Assembly (NCBI RefSeq): GCF_000507145.1
Contig: NZ_AYTO01000029.1
Location: 1-64,000 of the forward strand
Length of the DNA stretch: 64,000 nucleotides
Direction: 5' to 3'
Origin: Bacillus tequilensis KCTC 13622
GTDB lineage: Bacteria; Bacillota; Bacilli; Bacillales; Bacillaceae
In this document: one piece after another, positions 39,888 to 50,071 of the stretch
Numbering within the stretch: the stretch's first letter is position 1
Layout: each line of letters opens with the position of its first letter
Notes under the pieces: generated by a model
What the model was told of the DNA's origin: nothing
The model's database searches: none
The model's input: the letters and a program-made list of their open reading frames with translations, nothing else
Position numbers and translations under genes: made by a program

Positions 39888-42722
39888 TTAAGCAGGACTA
39901 GCCTTTGCCTTCAAATCGAAAGTCCCGCCTTCTTGTACAGTCACATTCGAGCTAAAGCGAACAAAGAACTTTTTAGAATCTCCAATAGGTACCGTCCCGC
40001 TGAAAACGATATCGTTCGTTGGGACAAAGGGGTTATCTGTTAGGCTAAGCTCAACAGTAATACCGTCTTTTACAGACTCGCTATTAACCCAAGTCTTTAG
40101 CTGGACGACTGGAAAATCCGCATTATTCTGCAACCATACAGGGAAAGAACGTGATGTTTCACCGGCCACCAACGTACCATAATCTAGATAACGCAATACA
40201 TTTCCTTTCTCGTCGGTATAATACTTACCGATTTGATTTCGAAATCCCAGTATAGGTAATTCGGGTTCCTTGAATTCTAATAGATTCGGGTCCCCTCCGT
40301 AGTTTTCATCGAAGAAGTAAGTATCCCTAAAGTCCCAGTCAGTTGACTGGTATGTCCCAGGGTGCCTGATCTCAGCTGTGTATTTAGGGGTCATCTCAAA
40401 TTCTTTCAACATGCCGCCACTGGACCGTTGTTGATCGTAATATAACTGCTCTCTAGTCACTTTATATTTGTAAGTGTAGCTGGCATTGGCAGCGTAATAC
40501 ATCGCATTACCTGCTACAGTTTTAGCAAGAACTATTACACGCCTAAACGTAAATGTGGAGTCAGTAACATAGGTATAGGAATAGCCGAACACCCCTCCGC
40601 TTTTAGAACATTGCGTTGCCATGTCCGCTGCTGATATGACATCTTCGATAACGGTACCCGTAGCATAGTTCACATATCTACCTACAATTCCTCCAAAAAC
40701 GCCGCCATATTGAACCCACTGCCCCCTTGCGGAACTTCTGTATATCTTGGCATAGCTGTCCATCTGACCTACAATGCCTCCGGCATAATCAGCGTTCATA
40801 GTCAAGGGTCCATTAAATGTACAATCCCTTACTTCTGCATATGTCTCCAAACTACCTACTAATCCGCCACCGATACCTTTAAAGTCTAACTTAAAGTTTT
40901 GGAATTTAGTGACCTTACAATTTTCAATTCTCCCGTTTCCGGTTTGAGATGAAGAGAGAGATCCAACCACTGCACCCGATGGTCCTCCAGCAGTAATAGT
41001 CACATCCACCAGCTCTAGGTTTTTTATAATCCCTTGATTGACGTACCTAAACAAACCACAGTAACTCTCATCAGGCCTGTTAATATAGAGATTTCCGATA
41101 GACCTCCCATTACCGTCAAAAGTACCGTAGAAGGCTTGATTTGCCCATCCAATCTCTTTGCCTTCGTGACCTATAGGGAGCCACCCTTTCCCAACAGCAG
41201 GATACTCAAGCACCAGGTCTGTCTCTAATCGGAAGTTAGCATACAAGTAATGCCTTACCTGCTCCAGGTCAAACGAATTTTGGATAAGGAATGGTTCTTC
41301 TTTCGTACCCTTACCTTTTGAATATCTAATAAATCGTCTGTTTTCCGGGTATCCGCCATTTACCTTATAGTCACCAAGGTGCCATTCATTCCAAAAATCA
41401 AAACCTTTCCCTTCAAATGTATCCTTTCTTTTCAAATCAGAAGTTTTTCTACCCTGAGCCGCACCAGCTGAGGTTGTAAATCCTGACTTGTCTGTATCGT
41501 AGAAGTTGTCGTCCCCGAGAACCCCTGCTTTATATGACCCTGCAAATCCACCTTTATTTGATAAATTCTGAGCTATAGTCGTGTCAACAACTTTACCGGT
41601 CGAAAAAGACTTATAAATATTTCCATTCTCCAACCTGCCGATAAACCCACCTAGGCTATCTCCGTCAGATTTTACTTGGGCATGTGAGTAGGATCTGTAA
41701 ATATTCCCTGAATTCTTGTAACCAACTAAGCCTCCAGTATACATTCCGTTTTTGCCTTTATTCTCAACCGTACCTGAGATAACTGCACAGTCATACACAT
41801 CTCCGTCACACCGTCCTGCTAATGCACCCACATAATTCCCACTAGCGTTGACGTTTACATTGGTTAGTTTAACTCTTTTAATCACTCCACCCGTTTGGTT
41901 ACCAAACAAACCAACGTTATCCCCTGACGAATTAATGTATAGATCTTTAATTTCAAAACCTCGGCCATCGAAGTATCCTGAAAAATTCTGCACTGGGCTA
42001 AATCCTGAACCTGTTTGGTGAGCGGTCATTATTATATCTCGATCTTGAATAAAATACGCAGTCGGGTAGGTGCTCAGTAGAGAAAGATCACTTTCTGTTG
42101 AAATGGTGTATGGGCTGCTCTGTGTCCCGCCACCGCCGGAGAAGTGATCCACATAGATATAAGTCTTACCTTCCGACTTCAAATAAAATGGCCGTTCTTG
42201 GTCATTTTGTGTTTTAGGCTCAACGAACAATATTTCAGGGTTACCGTTCTTATCGGGGTCCGTAGCAATAAAGACTTTGTCATAGTCATCTTTCGAAAGG
42301 ATGATGACTCCGCTGGTGCTTGACGCCCCATCTACCCAAGTAAATTCACGAGGGTAATGGATTCCCGCTTCCGCCAGCTGGTCTGAGAGGCTGGTTACAC
42401 GCTCCCTACTACGTACCGATATTGGGGATGGGTCATCAGTATCGAGGATAATCTCACTGACCATGTGGGTTTCCTGGAATACATCATAAAGCAATCCTAG
42501 GTCTTCCTGATGGACTACTTCGGATATGTTTTCCCAATTACCGTCCACTAATATCTGTATAGGGTAGTTGTATGTCTTTAGGTGAGTTTTACCATCAATT
42601 ACTTCTATAGTATAGTTGCGGATTTTTTCAGAGTCTTTGACGATACTTCCGTTCAAGTTGTAGTTAACACCGTAAATAATATTAAGTAATTCTTCTTTAG
42701 TTAGTTTTACTGAACTACCCAT
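39888..42722 (-). CDS. GLUG-repeat adhesin-like beta-helix protein
   Basis: 944 residues. Two blocks of GLUG repeats (about 205-440 and 460-740) show GGLVGYKNSGNIYRSYS, GGFIGRLENGNIYKS and similar units with GYFDGRGFEIKDLYI lead-ins, as in bacterial cell-surface beta-helix adhesins. The N-terminal 190 residues are a separate phage-like domain; the C-terminal 150 residues form a beta-sandwich-like region. It probably binds host cell-wall sugar or protein as part of a tail fibre. It starts 16 bp inside the upstream gene. Confidence 0.75.
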   Translation of the reverse strand: MGSSVKLTKEELLNIIYGVNYNLNGSIVKDSEKIRNYTIEVIDGKTHLKTYNYPIQILVDGNWENISEVVHQEDLGLLYDVFQETHMVSEIILDTDDPSPISVRSRERVTSLSDQLAEAGIHYPREFTWVDGASSTSGVIILSKDDYDKVFIATDPDKNGNPEILFVEPKTQNDQERPFYLKSEGKTYIYVDHFSGGGGTQSSPYTISTESDLSLLSTYPTAYFIQDRDIIMTAHQTGSGFSPVQNFSGYFDGRGFEIKDLYINSSGDNVGLFGNQTGGVIKRVKLTNVNVNASGNYVGALAGRCDGDVYDCAVISGTVENKGKNGMYTGGLVGYKNSGNIYRSYSHAQVKSDGDSLGGFIGRLENGNIYKSFSTGKVVDTTIAQNLSNKGGFAGSYKAGVLGDDNFYDTDKSGFTTSAGAAQGRKTSDLKRKDTFEGKGFDFWNEWHLGDYKVNGGYPENRRFIRYSKGKGTKEEPFLIQNSFDLEQVRHYLYANFRLETDLVLEYPAVGKGWLPIGHEGKEIGWANQAFYGTFDGNGRSIGNLYINRPDESYCGLFRYVNQGIIKNLELVDVTITAGGPSGAVVGSLSSSQTGNGRIENCKVTKFQNFKLDFKGIGGGLVGSLETYAEVRDCTFNGPLTMNADYAGGIVGQMDSYAKIYRSSARGQWVQYGGVFGGIVGRYVNYATGTVIEDVISAADMATQCSKSGGVFGYSYTYVTDSTFTFRRVIVLAKTVAGNAMYYAANASYTYKYKVTREQLYYDQQRSSGGMLKEFEMTPKYTAEIRHPGTYQSTDWDFRDTYFFDENYGGDPNLLEFKEPELPILGFRNQIGKYYTDEKGNVLRYLDYGTLVAGETSRSFPVWLQNNADFPVVQLKTWVNSESVKDGITVELSLTDNPFVPTNDIVFSGTVPIGDSKKFFVRFSSNVTVQEGGTFDLKAKASPA

Positions 42723-43318
42723 TTAAGTTCACCCCCGACATTTGGTTTTAAAGGTGCCTGTGTCTCTAGAAGTTCCCTGCCATTGCTGACGATAATAAAT
42801 TTACCGTCCATCTCCTTGTCAGCTACAAGCCAAAAAGTAATGTAGGCTGGCTCATTTAAAGGCAGGTGTACAATAGCTTTAAAATGGAAGGAGACACCGT
42901 CAATATTTAAGTTGGTCTTAAAACCTACATTGTACTGTAGAATACGGTTAGAAAAAGTACCTTGTCCTTTAAAACCCGAAGTTAGCCCCGACGCCTGAGC
43001 GTCCTTATAAGTTATGATATCGTCAATATCGTATTTAAAATCTCCGTTCAAGGGCAGCCTTTTGCCGTTCACTTCATAAGACACGTGAATACGACGACCA
43101 GCTACATTTAGAACCCCATCTCGTTCAAAGTAGATTTTCTGACCATGCCCTACGAGTCCAAAGCGAAAGAGCCTGTCTCTGTCGATCTCATAAAAACTAT
43201 TTTCTTCCTTAGTAGCGAAGTCAAATTCAGATAGGTGAGTACCGTCAGGGTACTCAGCCATCCAAATAAAGTCCTGTGCCACTGGAGATTTTGAATATAG
43301 TTCACTCTGCATAAACAT
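42707..43318 (-). CDS. Virion-like protein, 203 aa
   Basis: Unrecognised beta-rich protein (FLAGGED strands such as VAGRRIHVSYEVNGKRLP and FHFKAIVHLPL). The ATG has a GGGGAGATAAA site; an upstream frame start overlaps the previous gene. It is coupled to the GLUG protein gene by a 16-bp overlap, so the two may form one fibre assembly. Confidence 0.6.
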   Translation of the reverse strand: MFMQSELYSKSPVAQDFIWMAEYPDGTHLSEFDFATKEENSFYEIDRDRLFRFGLVGHGQKIYFERDGVLNVAGRRIHVSYEVNGKRLPLNGDFKYDIDDIITYKDAQASGLTSGFKGQGTFSNRILQYNVGFKTNLNIDGVSFHFKAIVHLPLNEPAYITFWLVADKEMDGKFIIVSNGRELLETQAPLKPNVGGELKWVVQ

Positions 43319-43355
43319 TTTATCTCCCCTTACCTCATTGCATTGAAGTCTGATC

Positions 43356-43847
43356 TTAAACGTACTGGTAAGCCACACGTGTTAAGAAGGCTACGTTTCC
43401 TGCTGTTGCGTTACCCGGAACATCTGCACGTAAAATAACCTCTGCATAGTTACCTTTCGCACTTTCCTTGTTTCCATTATTTTTCACTCCCAAAATCTCG
43501 TTAGCATTTGGGGAAAATGTCCCGTCTTCGTTTGTGGTATTTCCGCTTGCTTGGATTGGGTGTGTTGTAAGGCCACCAATGTTTGTACGGCCTGTCTCTC
43601 CCGCAGAAACTACAGTTACCTGAACCCACTGGTTAGTTACAAGTTCTCCTGTATTACCTCCAGCACTATCCTTGGTAGTAATAGTACAATTAGTCATCGT
43701 AGAGAGGTCTGTCGTGCCGCCAAAGTTGTTCCAGATTAAAACTCCAAAATCTGATGAGGGTGTTCCTGCGTCTATCGTTCCAATATTCCAAGAACTTACT
43801 GCTCCTGAGTTATCTTGTTTTCGCCAATTGACCTGCGGTGCTGCCAT
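43356..43847 (-). CDS. Virion-like protein with its own phage-type promoter, 163 aa
   Basis: Beta-rich, Gly/Thr/Asn-rich, Cys-poor protein of unknown family, starting MAAPQVNWRKQD with a strong AGGAGG site. Its dedicated promoter (43888-43919) suggests high expression, so it may be a major decoration, tube or fibre component. Confidence 0.6.
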   Translation of the reverse strand: MAAPQVNWRKQDNSGAVSSWNIGTIDAGTPSSDFGVLIWNNFGGTTDLSTMTNCTITTKDSAGGNTGELVTNQWVQVTVVSAGETGRTNIGGLTTHPIQASGNTTNEDGTFSPNANEILGVKNNGNKESAKGNYAEVILRADVPGNATAGNVAFLTRVAYQYV

Positions 43848-43887
43848 AAATAATTACCTCCTAAATTAAAATATAGTGTCTACAGCC

Positions 43888-43919
43888 TAATGATCGCTGC
43901 ACACACCTCTATAGTTGCG
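43888..43919 (-). promoter_or_regulatory. Phage-type promoter, copy 11 (minus strand)
   Basis: Reading leftward: CGCAACT, 16 bp, CGATCATTA, upstream of the 163-aa virion-like gene. Confidence 0.8.
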
Positions 43920-43924
43920 GATCG

Positions 43925-44371
43925 CTATTCTTCCTCCACGTCTAATTCAACAACTAACTCAACCGTTATATCCCTTACACCTTCTCCCGCTTCAATGACA
44001 TTAACCCTAAAATGGTCATCTTCATTCACAGTTTCGAGAGAGGGTTTAAAAGAGTAAGGTTCTGTAGAAGTCCTATTTGATTTGTTTTTAGCGTCAATAG
44101 TGATCTTGTTTTGAAATACACTCTCCCATCTAGGGACGGTATCATAAGCCACTTGATCACATTTCTCGATATCGATTGTGGTAGTCGTAGCTCCTGAGGT
44201 TCCACACGAGGCGTAGGAGTTTACTAGCTTCCCCCTATAAGGAAAACGGACTTCTGTCTGAACAGGTCCCGCTTTCACAAGGGAAGGGATAATAAAAACC
44301 ATTACTTTTTTTGATACTTTGCTGATTCTTCTTGAGTTGAGTTGTGCCCTGTTATACCCCATGTAATCCAT
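43925..44371 (-). CDS. Virion-like protein, 148 aa
   Basis: Unrecognised, beta-rich, Thr/Val-rich, with an acidic C-terminus (VVELDVEEE). ATG with AAAGGGGATG upstream. A TTATAATG at about 44402 on the minus strand may be its -10 box. Confidence 0.6.
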   Translation of the reverse strand: MDYMGYNRAQLNSRRISKVSKKVMVFIIPSLVKAGPVQTEVRFPYRGKLVNSYASCGTSGATTTTIDIEKCDQVAYDTVPRWESVFQNKITIDAKNKSNRTSTEPYSFKPSLETVNEDDHFRVNVIEAGEGVRDITVELVVELDVEEE

Positions 44372-44438
44372 TAGTTCATCCCCTTTCGGATGGGTTATGC
44401 ACATTATAAGAACGAAACTGACAACATTAACCCTTAAC

Positions 44439-44463
44439 AGAAAACCCTCCTAAGAAGGAGGGC
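44439..44463 (-). terminator. Terminator of the 243-aa gene
   Basis: CCCTCCTT / AAGGAGGG-type stem then TTTTCTGTT on the minus strand. Confidence 0.85.
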
Positions 44464-44484
44464 TTAAATTACTTTATTTCGTTT

Positions 44485-45216
44485 CTAAGTGTCTACTCTG
44501 ACCGATGTACGTAATAACCTCCTTGTGGCTGGATCATATGAATATCCTTTAGTTACCTTGTTTAGAAGGCTTCCTGAGCTATCGGTGTAGTATATGGTTT
44601 CGGTCTTCATCTCACCTTTTATGTGTGGGTCTTCATCTTCGTAGTAAGTAAATTCCCGGACAAGGGAGTAGTCACCGGTAATTATTTCACGTGTGATCTG
44701 ATCTCTTGAATTGTGCTCATAGGCTATGTCTACCTCGGCAGTTCCTCCGTACACGACCTCTAGTTGTCTCTGTATCTCATCTAACCGTTCATCAAGAGTT
44801 CTAGACGGTTCATCTCCATCCTTAAATCTACGAGCGTCTGTTATTTCCTTCTTTAACTCGTAGAATTCGGTGCCGCTGACTGTTGCCTGTCCTCTGCTAC
44901 AATATTGGTTTTTATACACCTCTATATATATCTGATCGCCTATTTTGAGGTTGAGCGGGTTCCCACTTTCATCAACATCTAGCAATAACCGGATATGTTG
45001 ATCATCAACTTCATTGTAGGAAATACCTTCATTTAACCGTCTCCCGTTTAGGTACACTTTTAGAAGTCCCTTATTTATCTCATAAGTGTGCCCTGTAGGT
45101 ATGGTGGGATTAACTTTTCCGTAAGTATCAAGGAAATTCTGATCCACAAATAGAAGTGTTTCCTCCCAGTCTTTCGTTACAGGGCTGTACCTGTGTAATG
45201 TCATTTTGGTACCCAT
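44485..45216 (-). CDS. Tail or fibre-associated protein, 243 aa
   Basis: Unrecognised. N-terminal beta region (LKVYLNGRRLNEGISYNEVDD, a pattern common in phage virion proteins), a middle coiled coil (about 125-155) and a C-terminal beta region. A terminator follows, closing the transcription unit from the left. Confidence 0.6.
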   Translation of the reverse strand: MGTKMTLHRYSPVTKDWEETLLFVDQNFLDTYGKVNPTIPTGHTYEINKGLLKVYLNGRRLNEGISYNEVDDQHIRLLLDVDESGNPLNLKIGDQIYIEVYKNQYCSRGQATVSGTEFYELKKEITDARRFKDGDEPSRTLDERLDEIQRQLEVVYGGTAEVDIAYEHNSRDQITREIITGDYSLVREFTYYEDEDPHIKGEMKTETIYYTDSSGSLLNKVTKGYSYDPATRRLLRTSVRVDT

Positions 45217-45227
45217 ATCCTCTCCCC

Positions 45228-46352
45228 CTAATCGTTATTGATTTCTAAGAAGAAGTGCGTCGGGCGCATACTCTGTTTTATATCCTCATCGACCGCTGCC
45301 GTTGATTTAGCTACTCTCACCCAAAAATCTTTTGATTCTCCGGCCGCTAGTGTACCTACTGTAAGAGAAGAGTCCTCATAAGTCCCCGGAGTACCGGAGT
45401 TATCCGGTGCAAGGTCACACCACTCCCAACCAAACTCTTCTCCATAAGCTGCTATACTTATCCGTACATTTTCTGCAATATTTCCAGTGGTATCATTAAT
45501 GATCGTCATCTTTTGCTCATTAATTTCGTTTTTAAGCGGGCCTATGTTAGTCGGGTTAATCTCACTTAGGTCATGTCCCTTCCAAGAAACTTTTAGGTCT
45601 GTACCTCTAAGGAATACGTCTCCCCCGTACATTTCCGCTACTTCTGCCTGTTCGTCAACCAATACATAATTTCCGTTTCCGTCTTTGTCATAGATGTTGA
45701 TTTTCCCTTTAAAGGGTACGCTAGGCAATTCAATATCTATTCCTGAATACCCCTGCGGAACAATCTGCTTACTTACTGGACTCATTGAATCAGCGTCAAG
45801 CAACTCCACCTTACACATACTACTAACGTTTCCTATGCTAATGTGAGTACCCCTACATAAAATGACCCTATCAATGGAGAGGGGAGTATATCCAGTTCTT
45901 GGGGTGCCTTTCAACACTACCCCTGCCATAGATGGGTCAATACAAATTGTCGAGTCGAAGAGTTCCCATGCTTTATTCTTCTCTGCGAAAAACGTCCAGA
46001 GGTTCTGCCTCTTTACGGCACGCCAAATGTTGTAGGCTCCCGACTGGACGCTATCCTCACTCTCTAAGAACTCCACTTTTTCAAGAGCATTTTTCCAAAT
46101 GACTAATCCTCCCTCATCTCCCAAATATTGAGGATTATAGTTCGCATGGACCTGGATTAGAAGTTCAGACTCGTTTTGAGGTAAAGAGAATAAAGCATTG
46201 GTACTTCTGTCGGTAGGGTTGTGGTTTAGAGTTAACCGTTTATCCACTTCACTGTAATCATAGGAGTCAGAGGGGGACACAATCCAACGTGTGTCAAGTG
46301 TTTCAAAATTGTCGTCGAAAATAAGCCCACTCTGTACTCTATGGATACTCAA
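45228..46352 (-). CDS. Virion-like protein with concanavalin-type domain, 374 aa
   Basis: Residues about 15-165 (DDNFETLDTRWIVSPSD, DEGGLVIWKN, AVKRQNLWTFFAEKNKAWELF) resemble DUF1349/concanavalin-like beta-sandwich domains. The C-terminal part is Ig-like, with a SKDFWVRVAKS segment echoed in the C-terminus of the GLUG protein (KKFFVRFSS). Probably part of a tail-tip or fibre. Confidence 0.6.
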   Translation of the reverse strand: MSIHRVQSGLIFDDNFETLDTRWIVSPSDSYDYSEVDKRLTLNHNPTDRSTNALFSLPQNESELLIQVHANYNPQYLGDEGGLVIWKNALEKVEFLESEDSVQSGAYNIWRAVKRQNLWTFFAEKNKAWELFDSTICIDPSMAGVVLKGTPRTGYTPLSIDRVILCRGTHISIGNVSSMCKVELLDADSMSPVSKQIVPQGYSGIDIELPSVPFKGKINIYDKDGNGNYVLVDEQAEVAEMYGGDVFLRGTDLKVSWKGHDLSEINPTNIGPLKNEINEQKMTIINDTTGNIAENVRISIAAYGEEFGWEWCDLAPDNSGTPGTYEDSSLTVGTLAAGESKDFWVRVAKSTAAVDEDIKQSMRPTHFFLEINND

Positions 46353-46364
46353 TTCAAATTCCTC

Positions 46365-49300
46365 CTATCTAGTTTTCTTGTTGTCCCAATTATTCCACGC
46401 TGGGTAGTTCTTACCCATTAGCAGCCAAACCTTACCTTTTTTATTCAAGTCAGTTCCAGGATCTTTCCAAGGCGGTTCAGGAGGTAATAACCCAATACCT
46501 AAATCATCATCAATTTCTTCTACTGAATACTCCCTATTTGGTTTTTCTGAGAAAGTTTCTCTAGTTAACTCTAGGATAGCTAGACGGTCTTTTTGACCTT
46601 CATCCTCACCAGAGACAGAAATTAAGAATGATTTGGCTTTGTCTGTTACTTCGTCAACATTTATATGGATTTCCCCTGCGGATTCTCGTTTACTGTTTTC
46701 TTCATCCTCAATTGTAATACGGTATGATGAAGAACTATTTGCTGTGCTCTCCGTATCCATAGACATTATAGACGACCTACTCTTATCCGCTTCGTCATCT
46801 TCGTAAAGCTCTAAGATTCGTTCAGAGTTTTTCTCAGACTCTTCCTCTTCTGTAATACTTATTAACCGGCGGCTACCTTTTTCGACGATCTCATCTTTAT
46901 TTAATACACCATCATCAAATGTCTCAGACGATGTAAACAGAGAATGTTCTTCAACAAACGAGTCTAATTCCATACTAGGGTTAGCGTTATCTTGTACGAC
47001 TAGAGTTACTTCTGACTCTTTCTTTGAAACTGATAAACTAAAGTCTACCACTTCAATTTCCTCGTCTTTTGTTGTACCCGATCTATCAGTCCCTTCGACT
47101 ACAAGGTCTACTTTTTCACTCCCTCGTGTCCATCTGTCTTCTAATTCTAATGTAATGTCAGATGTGGATTCAGTTTTACCGTGATTAGGATTCATTATCA
47201 CAAAATCTAAATCCTTTTTAGTCTGACCTAGAGTGCCAAAGTCAAGGGTGAAGTCTTCTGTCCCCTCTAACTTGGATAACGTTAAGTGGTATTGATTGTA
47301 GAGGTCTACAACACCTTTCTTACCCTCTGCTTTTTTGTAGCTGTCTAAGGTGATGTCCGTGCAGTCTTGTATTGAAACAGCCTCCGGGGTAGGATCTAAT
47401 AAAGTTTCCTCGATTTCGTCTAAATAGCCGCTATCCAGCTCTTCATTGAAGACGTCTAAACTGCTTGCATGAGGGGCTCCAGTTTCATCCTTCTCCATGC
47501 TCGAAACTAAAGTTAGTTGGTTCACGGTACTTACATCGACTCCATCCACCTGCACATCTCCACCTGGTTTGGATGGTTCAGCTTCAACGGAAGATCTTAC
47601 TATCGTTTCCTTTGTCGTGCTTTGTTTTGAACCTCTCCCTGAACCCTCAATCACGGTAATGAGTACACTTTCTCCAGGGGACGGTATATCTTGAGACTCA
47701 GCAGCTACCTCAAATTCCGTGTAGCCCAGTATTGCATTTTTGGCGTTTTCAACAAGAACATCGCTACCACCCTTAGTTTCCGCTAAAAGTTGTCTACCTA
47801 TTTGTGCTTCATCTGAGTATCTTTTTAAGTAAAGTTGATCTTGACTCTCAAGCTCAACCCAAAAATCGGACAGTCGGTTATTGAGAGAATCTACCTCAAA
47901 CAGCGAAGTATCAAGTACATTGTTCGAGACTAAACTCACCTCTATATCGGTGGTGAAGGTATCCTGAGAGTCTTCAACGGCATACGCAGAGGTTTGCGAG
48001 AACAGAGGTGCTTCCGACATGGTCTCCGATTCTTCACTTTTTTCTCTATGTTGAATAACAACGTCGACAGATGATTCTCTCTTATTATGTGTACTCCACC
48101 CATTCAGCTCACTTTCGAGGTACTGTTCGTCTACTACAGATGACAAACCCGACTCAATTTCTATCCCACAATAACTATCAGCAGCATAGCTGGAGTTAAG
48201 CTCTAATGTCCCCCAATCAAACACCCTTGTTTGAGGAAAGGCCTTTTCCTCTGCGGTTACTTCACTTGCGTGTTCTTCAACCGTATATTCCACTAACGAA
48301 CCGTATTCAATTTTACTTTCCTTTTCTAAAGCTCCATTAAAATTCTCACCTTGGTCGATAAGAACTTCGTTTTCCCTACTTGCCGCTTCCCCTATAATCC
48401 CTGACTCAAGTGACCCATCACCAGAATAGTTTTGACTCATGCGCTCAGAGGATTCAATCGTTACATCAAACGGGTTTGTTGAGTCTCCTGCCTCTCTGGT
48501 ATACAGCTCCACATCTTGAAAATTATCCGTAAGCTCTGTATATTCTGCTTCTAAGACTACTCCGGTCGTTACTTTATTTTCTCCTCTACTTCCAGTGAGA
48601 ATCTCACCTTTATTGGCATGGTTTCCACTCATCGAATAAGCGCCTTCTATTGAACCCGCCCTTTTAGGTTGGATTTTATCTAATGCCCCACCACTACCCA
48701 ATGAGATGTTTTTATATTCAAAGCTCTTCGATATGTTCGAGCTATTGGACTGCTGTATAGGAGCCGAAGAGTTCTCCAACTTTGTCGACCTTTGCTCACT
48801 CCACAAAACCTGAGTTGTCGCTTGTGACTCACTCAAGTCTTTTGGTTGACCTGTGTAGTTGACTACATTAACATCTAAATCCTCAGTGTAAAGCCTCTGA
48901 CTTTGCTTCACTAAACTTGATTGTTGTTGCTCTGATTCTCCCAAACCATAGGTCATTCCTATTGGCGTGGTGAATGTTTCATTGAATCTCGCAACTTTAA
49001 CAAGGTCGGAGAAAGAACTTTTATCCTCAAAGGCCAATAGGGGTGAAATCCTTGAATTAACCACTTCACTCACACTACTTGGAATTATAGGCATGGCCTT
49101 GGCCCCTCCCTTTAACTCCTGTATCTCCGATTGATAGAGAATCCCCCTTGAGTCGGCCATATTCAGATCAATTATTTCAGATTTCTCAACCCCCTTTGCA
49201 GTCTCCGTCTTTATGGTATTAAATCTTGCCCCAGCATTGTAACTGGCCTCTAGGTTACTACTGTATAACCGGTGAGTAATCGCCTCCATTCTAGCAACGA

Positions 49301-49991
49301 CAAGTACAGTTTTTTCTGTATCTGCCTGAACTTCACCAACCCTTACCACAAGTAGATCGTTTACTTCTTGGGGCTTATCTCCAGTAAACACTGATACTCC
49401 AGTGTCAGGTGACTGATCAATGCCGTAAAAGGGCATTGGACTGAACCCCTTCAAATCCGACGGTAATCTTGCTTCCAAGTTAAATTTAAGATAGTCAAGT
49501 ATATCCTGTTCAATTATCTGACCGTTACCTTGTTTAACACCTTCCGTCTGTAGGCCCATTAAGGAAGTTTGTTTTATGTTCTTCGCAGCTGCCTGGTCTG
49601 CGAGTAATGCATATTTCTCATTAAGAGGATGGCTGACCTCCTGCTTAAATAAAGAACCTTCGTGGGAGGTTTTGGCTCCCTTTTCGATTTCACTGTCGGT
49701 ATCTGCTATAGAGTATGCGTTCCCAAGTTTCAGTATTGCAGGCTGAGACCCTTCAATTACACTTTCCGTTTCAACGCTAACTGCGGATTCAATATTTACC
49801 TTTCGTTTCACTTTAGTACCTAGCTTGATGTCCCTCGCCACCCAAGCGCTATACCTATTCCAAGGTTCGAAAGATACAGGTACTTGGTTAGTATTGGGGA
49901 TGTTTTCGTGGCGGTTAAACATCAGTACATAACCCTTTTTAGTATAAAAAAGGGCAGTGAAACTGAGTAAATAGCGCTTGCTTTTACTCAT
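46365..49991 (-). CDS. Large acidic unclassified protein, 1208 aa
   Basis: No family recognised. Glu, Ser and Thr rich throughout, almost without Cys, Trp or Pro until the last 50 residues, where PPEPPWKDPG and NYPAWNNWDNKK occur. The sequence shows many degenerate Ser/Glu segments, more like a disordered or extended filament than a globular enzyme. ATG after AAAGGTGGGTGG; the frame runs 14 codons further upstream. It sits between paralogous tail genes and fibre genes, so a tail-length spacer or fibre shaft is possible. Confidence 0.6.
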   Translation of the reverse strand: MSKSKRYLLSFTALFYTKKGYVLMFNRHENIPNTNQVPVSFEPWNRYSAWVARDIKLGTKVKRKVNIESAVSVETESVIEGSQPAILKLGNAYSIADTDSEIEKGAKTSHEGSLFKQEVSHPLNEKYALLADQAAAKNIKQTSLMGLQTEGVKQGNGQIIEQDILDYLKFNLEARLPSDLKGFSPMPFYGIDQSPDTGVSVFTGDKPQEVNDLLVVRVGEVQADTEKTVLVVARMEAITHRLYSSNLEASYNAGARFNTIKTETAKGVEKSEIIDLNMADSRGILYQSEIQELKGGAKAMPIIPSSVSEVVNSRISPLLAFEDKSSFSDLVKVARFNETFTTPIGMTYGLGESEQQQSSLVKQSQRLYTEDLDVNVVNYTGQPKDLSESQATTQVLWSEQRSTKLENSSAPIQQSNSSNISKSFEYKNISLGSGGALDKIQPKRAGSIEGAYSMSGNHANKGEILTGSRGENKVTTGVVLEAEYTELTDNFQDVELYTREAGDSTNPFDVTIESSERMSQNYSGDGSLESGIIGEAASRENEVLIDQGENFNGALEKESKIEYGSLVEYTVEEHASEVTAEEKAFPQTRVFDWGTLELNSSYAADSYCGIEIESGLSSVVDEQYLESELNGWSTHNKRESSVDVVIQHREKSEESETMSEAPLFSQTSAYAVEDSQDTFTTDIEVSLVSNNVLDTSLFEVDSLNNRLSDFWVELESQDQLYLKRYSDEAQIGRQLLAETKGGSDVLVENAKNAILGYTEFEVAAESQDIPSPGESVLITVIEGSGRGSKQSTTKETIVRSSVEAEPSKPGGDVQVDGVDVSTVNQLTLVSSMEKDETGAPHASSLDVFNEELDSGYLDEIEETLLDPTPEAVSIQDCTDITLDSYKKAEGKKGVVDLYNQYHLTLSKLEGTEDFTLDFGTLGQTKKDLDFVIMNPNHGKTESTSDITLELEDRWTRGSEKVDLVVEGTDRSGTTKDEEIEVVDFSLSVSKKESEVTLVVQDNANPSMELDSFVEEHSLFTSSETFDDGVLNKDEIVEKGSRRLISITEEEESEKNSERILELYEDDEADKSRSSIMSMDTESTANSSSSYRITIEDEENSKRESAGEIHINVDEVTDKAKSFLISVSGEDEGQKDRLAILELTRETFSEKPNREYSVEEIDDDLGIGLLPPEPPWKDPGTDLNKKGKVWLLMGKNYPAWNNWDNKKTR

Positions 49992-50071
49992 TGTCCACCA
50001 CCCACCTTTCCAAAGAATATCCCTTGCCTCCACACTAGTGGTCGAAGCAAACGTTTATTCTGTTGAGGTTA

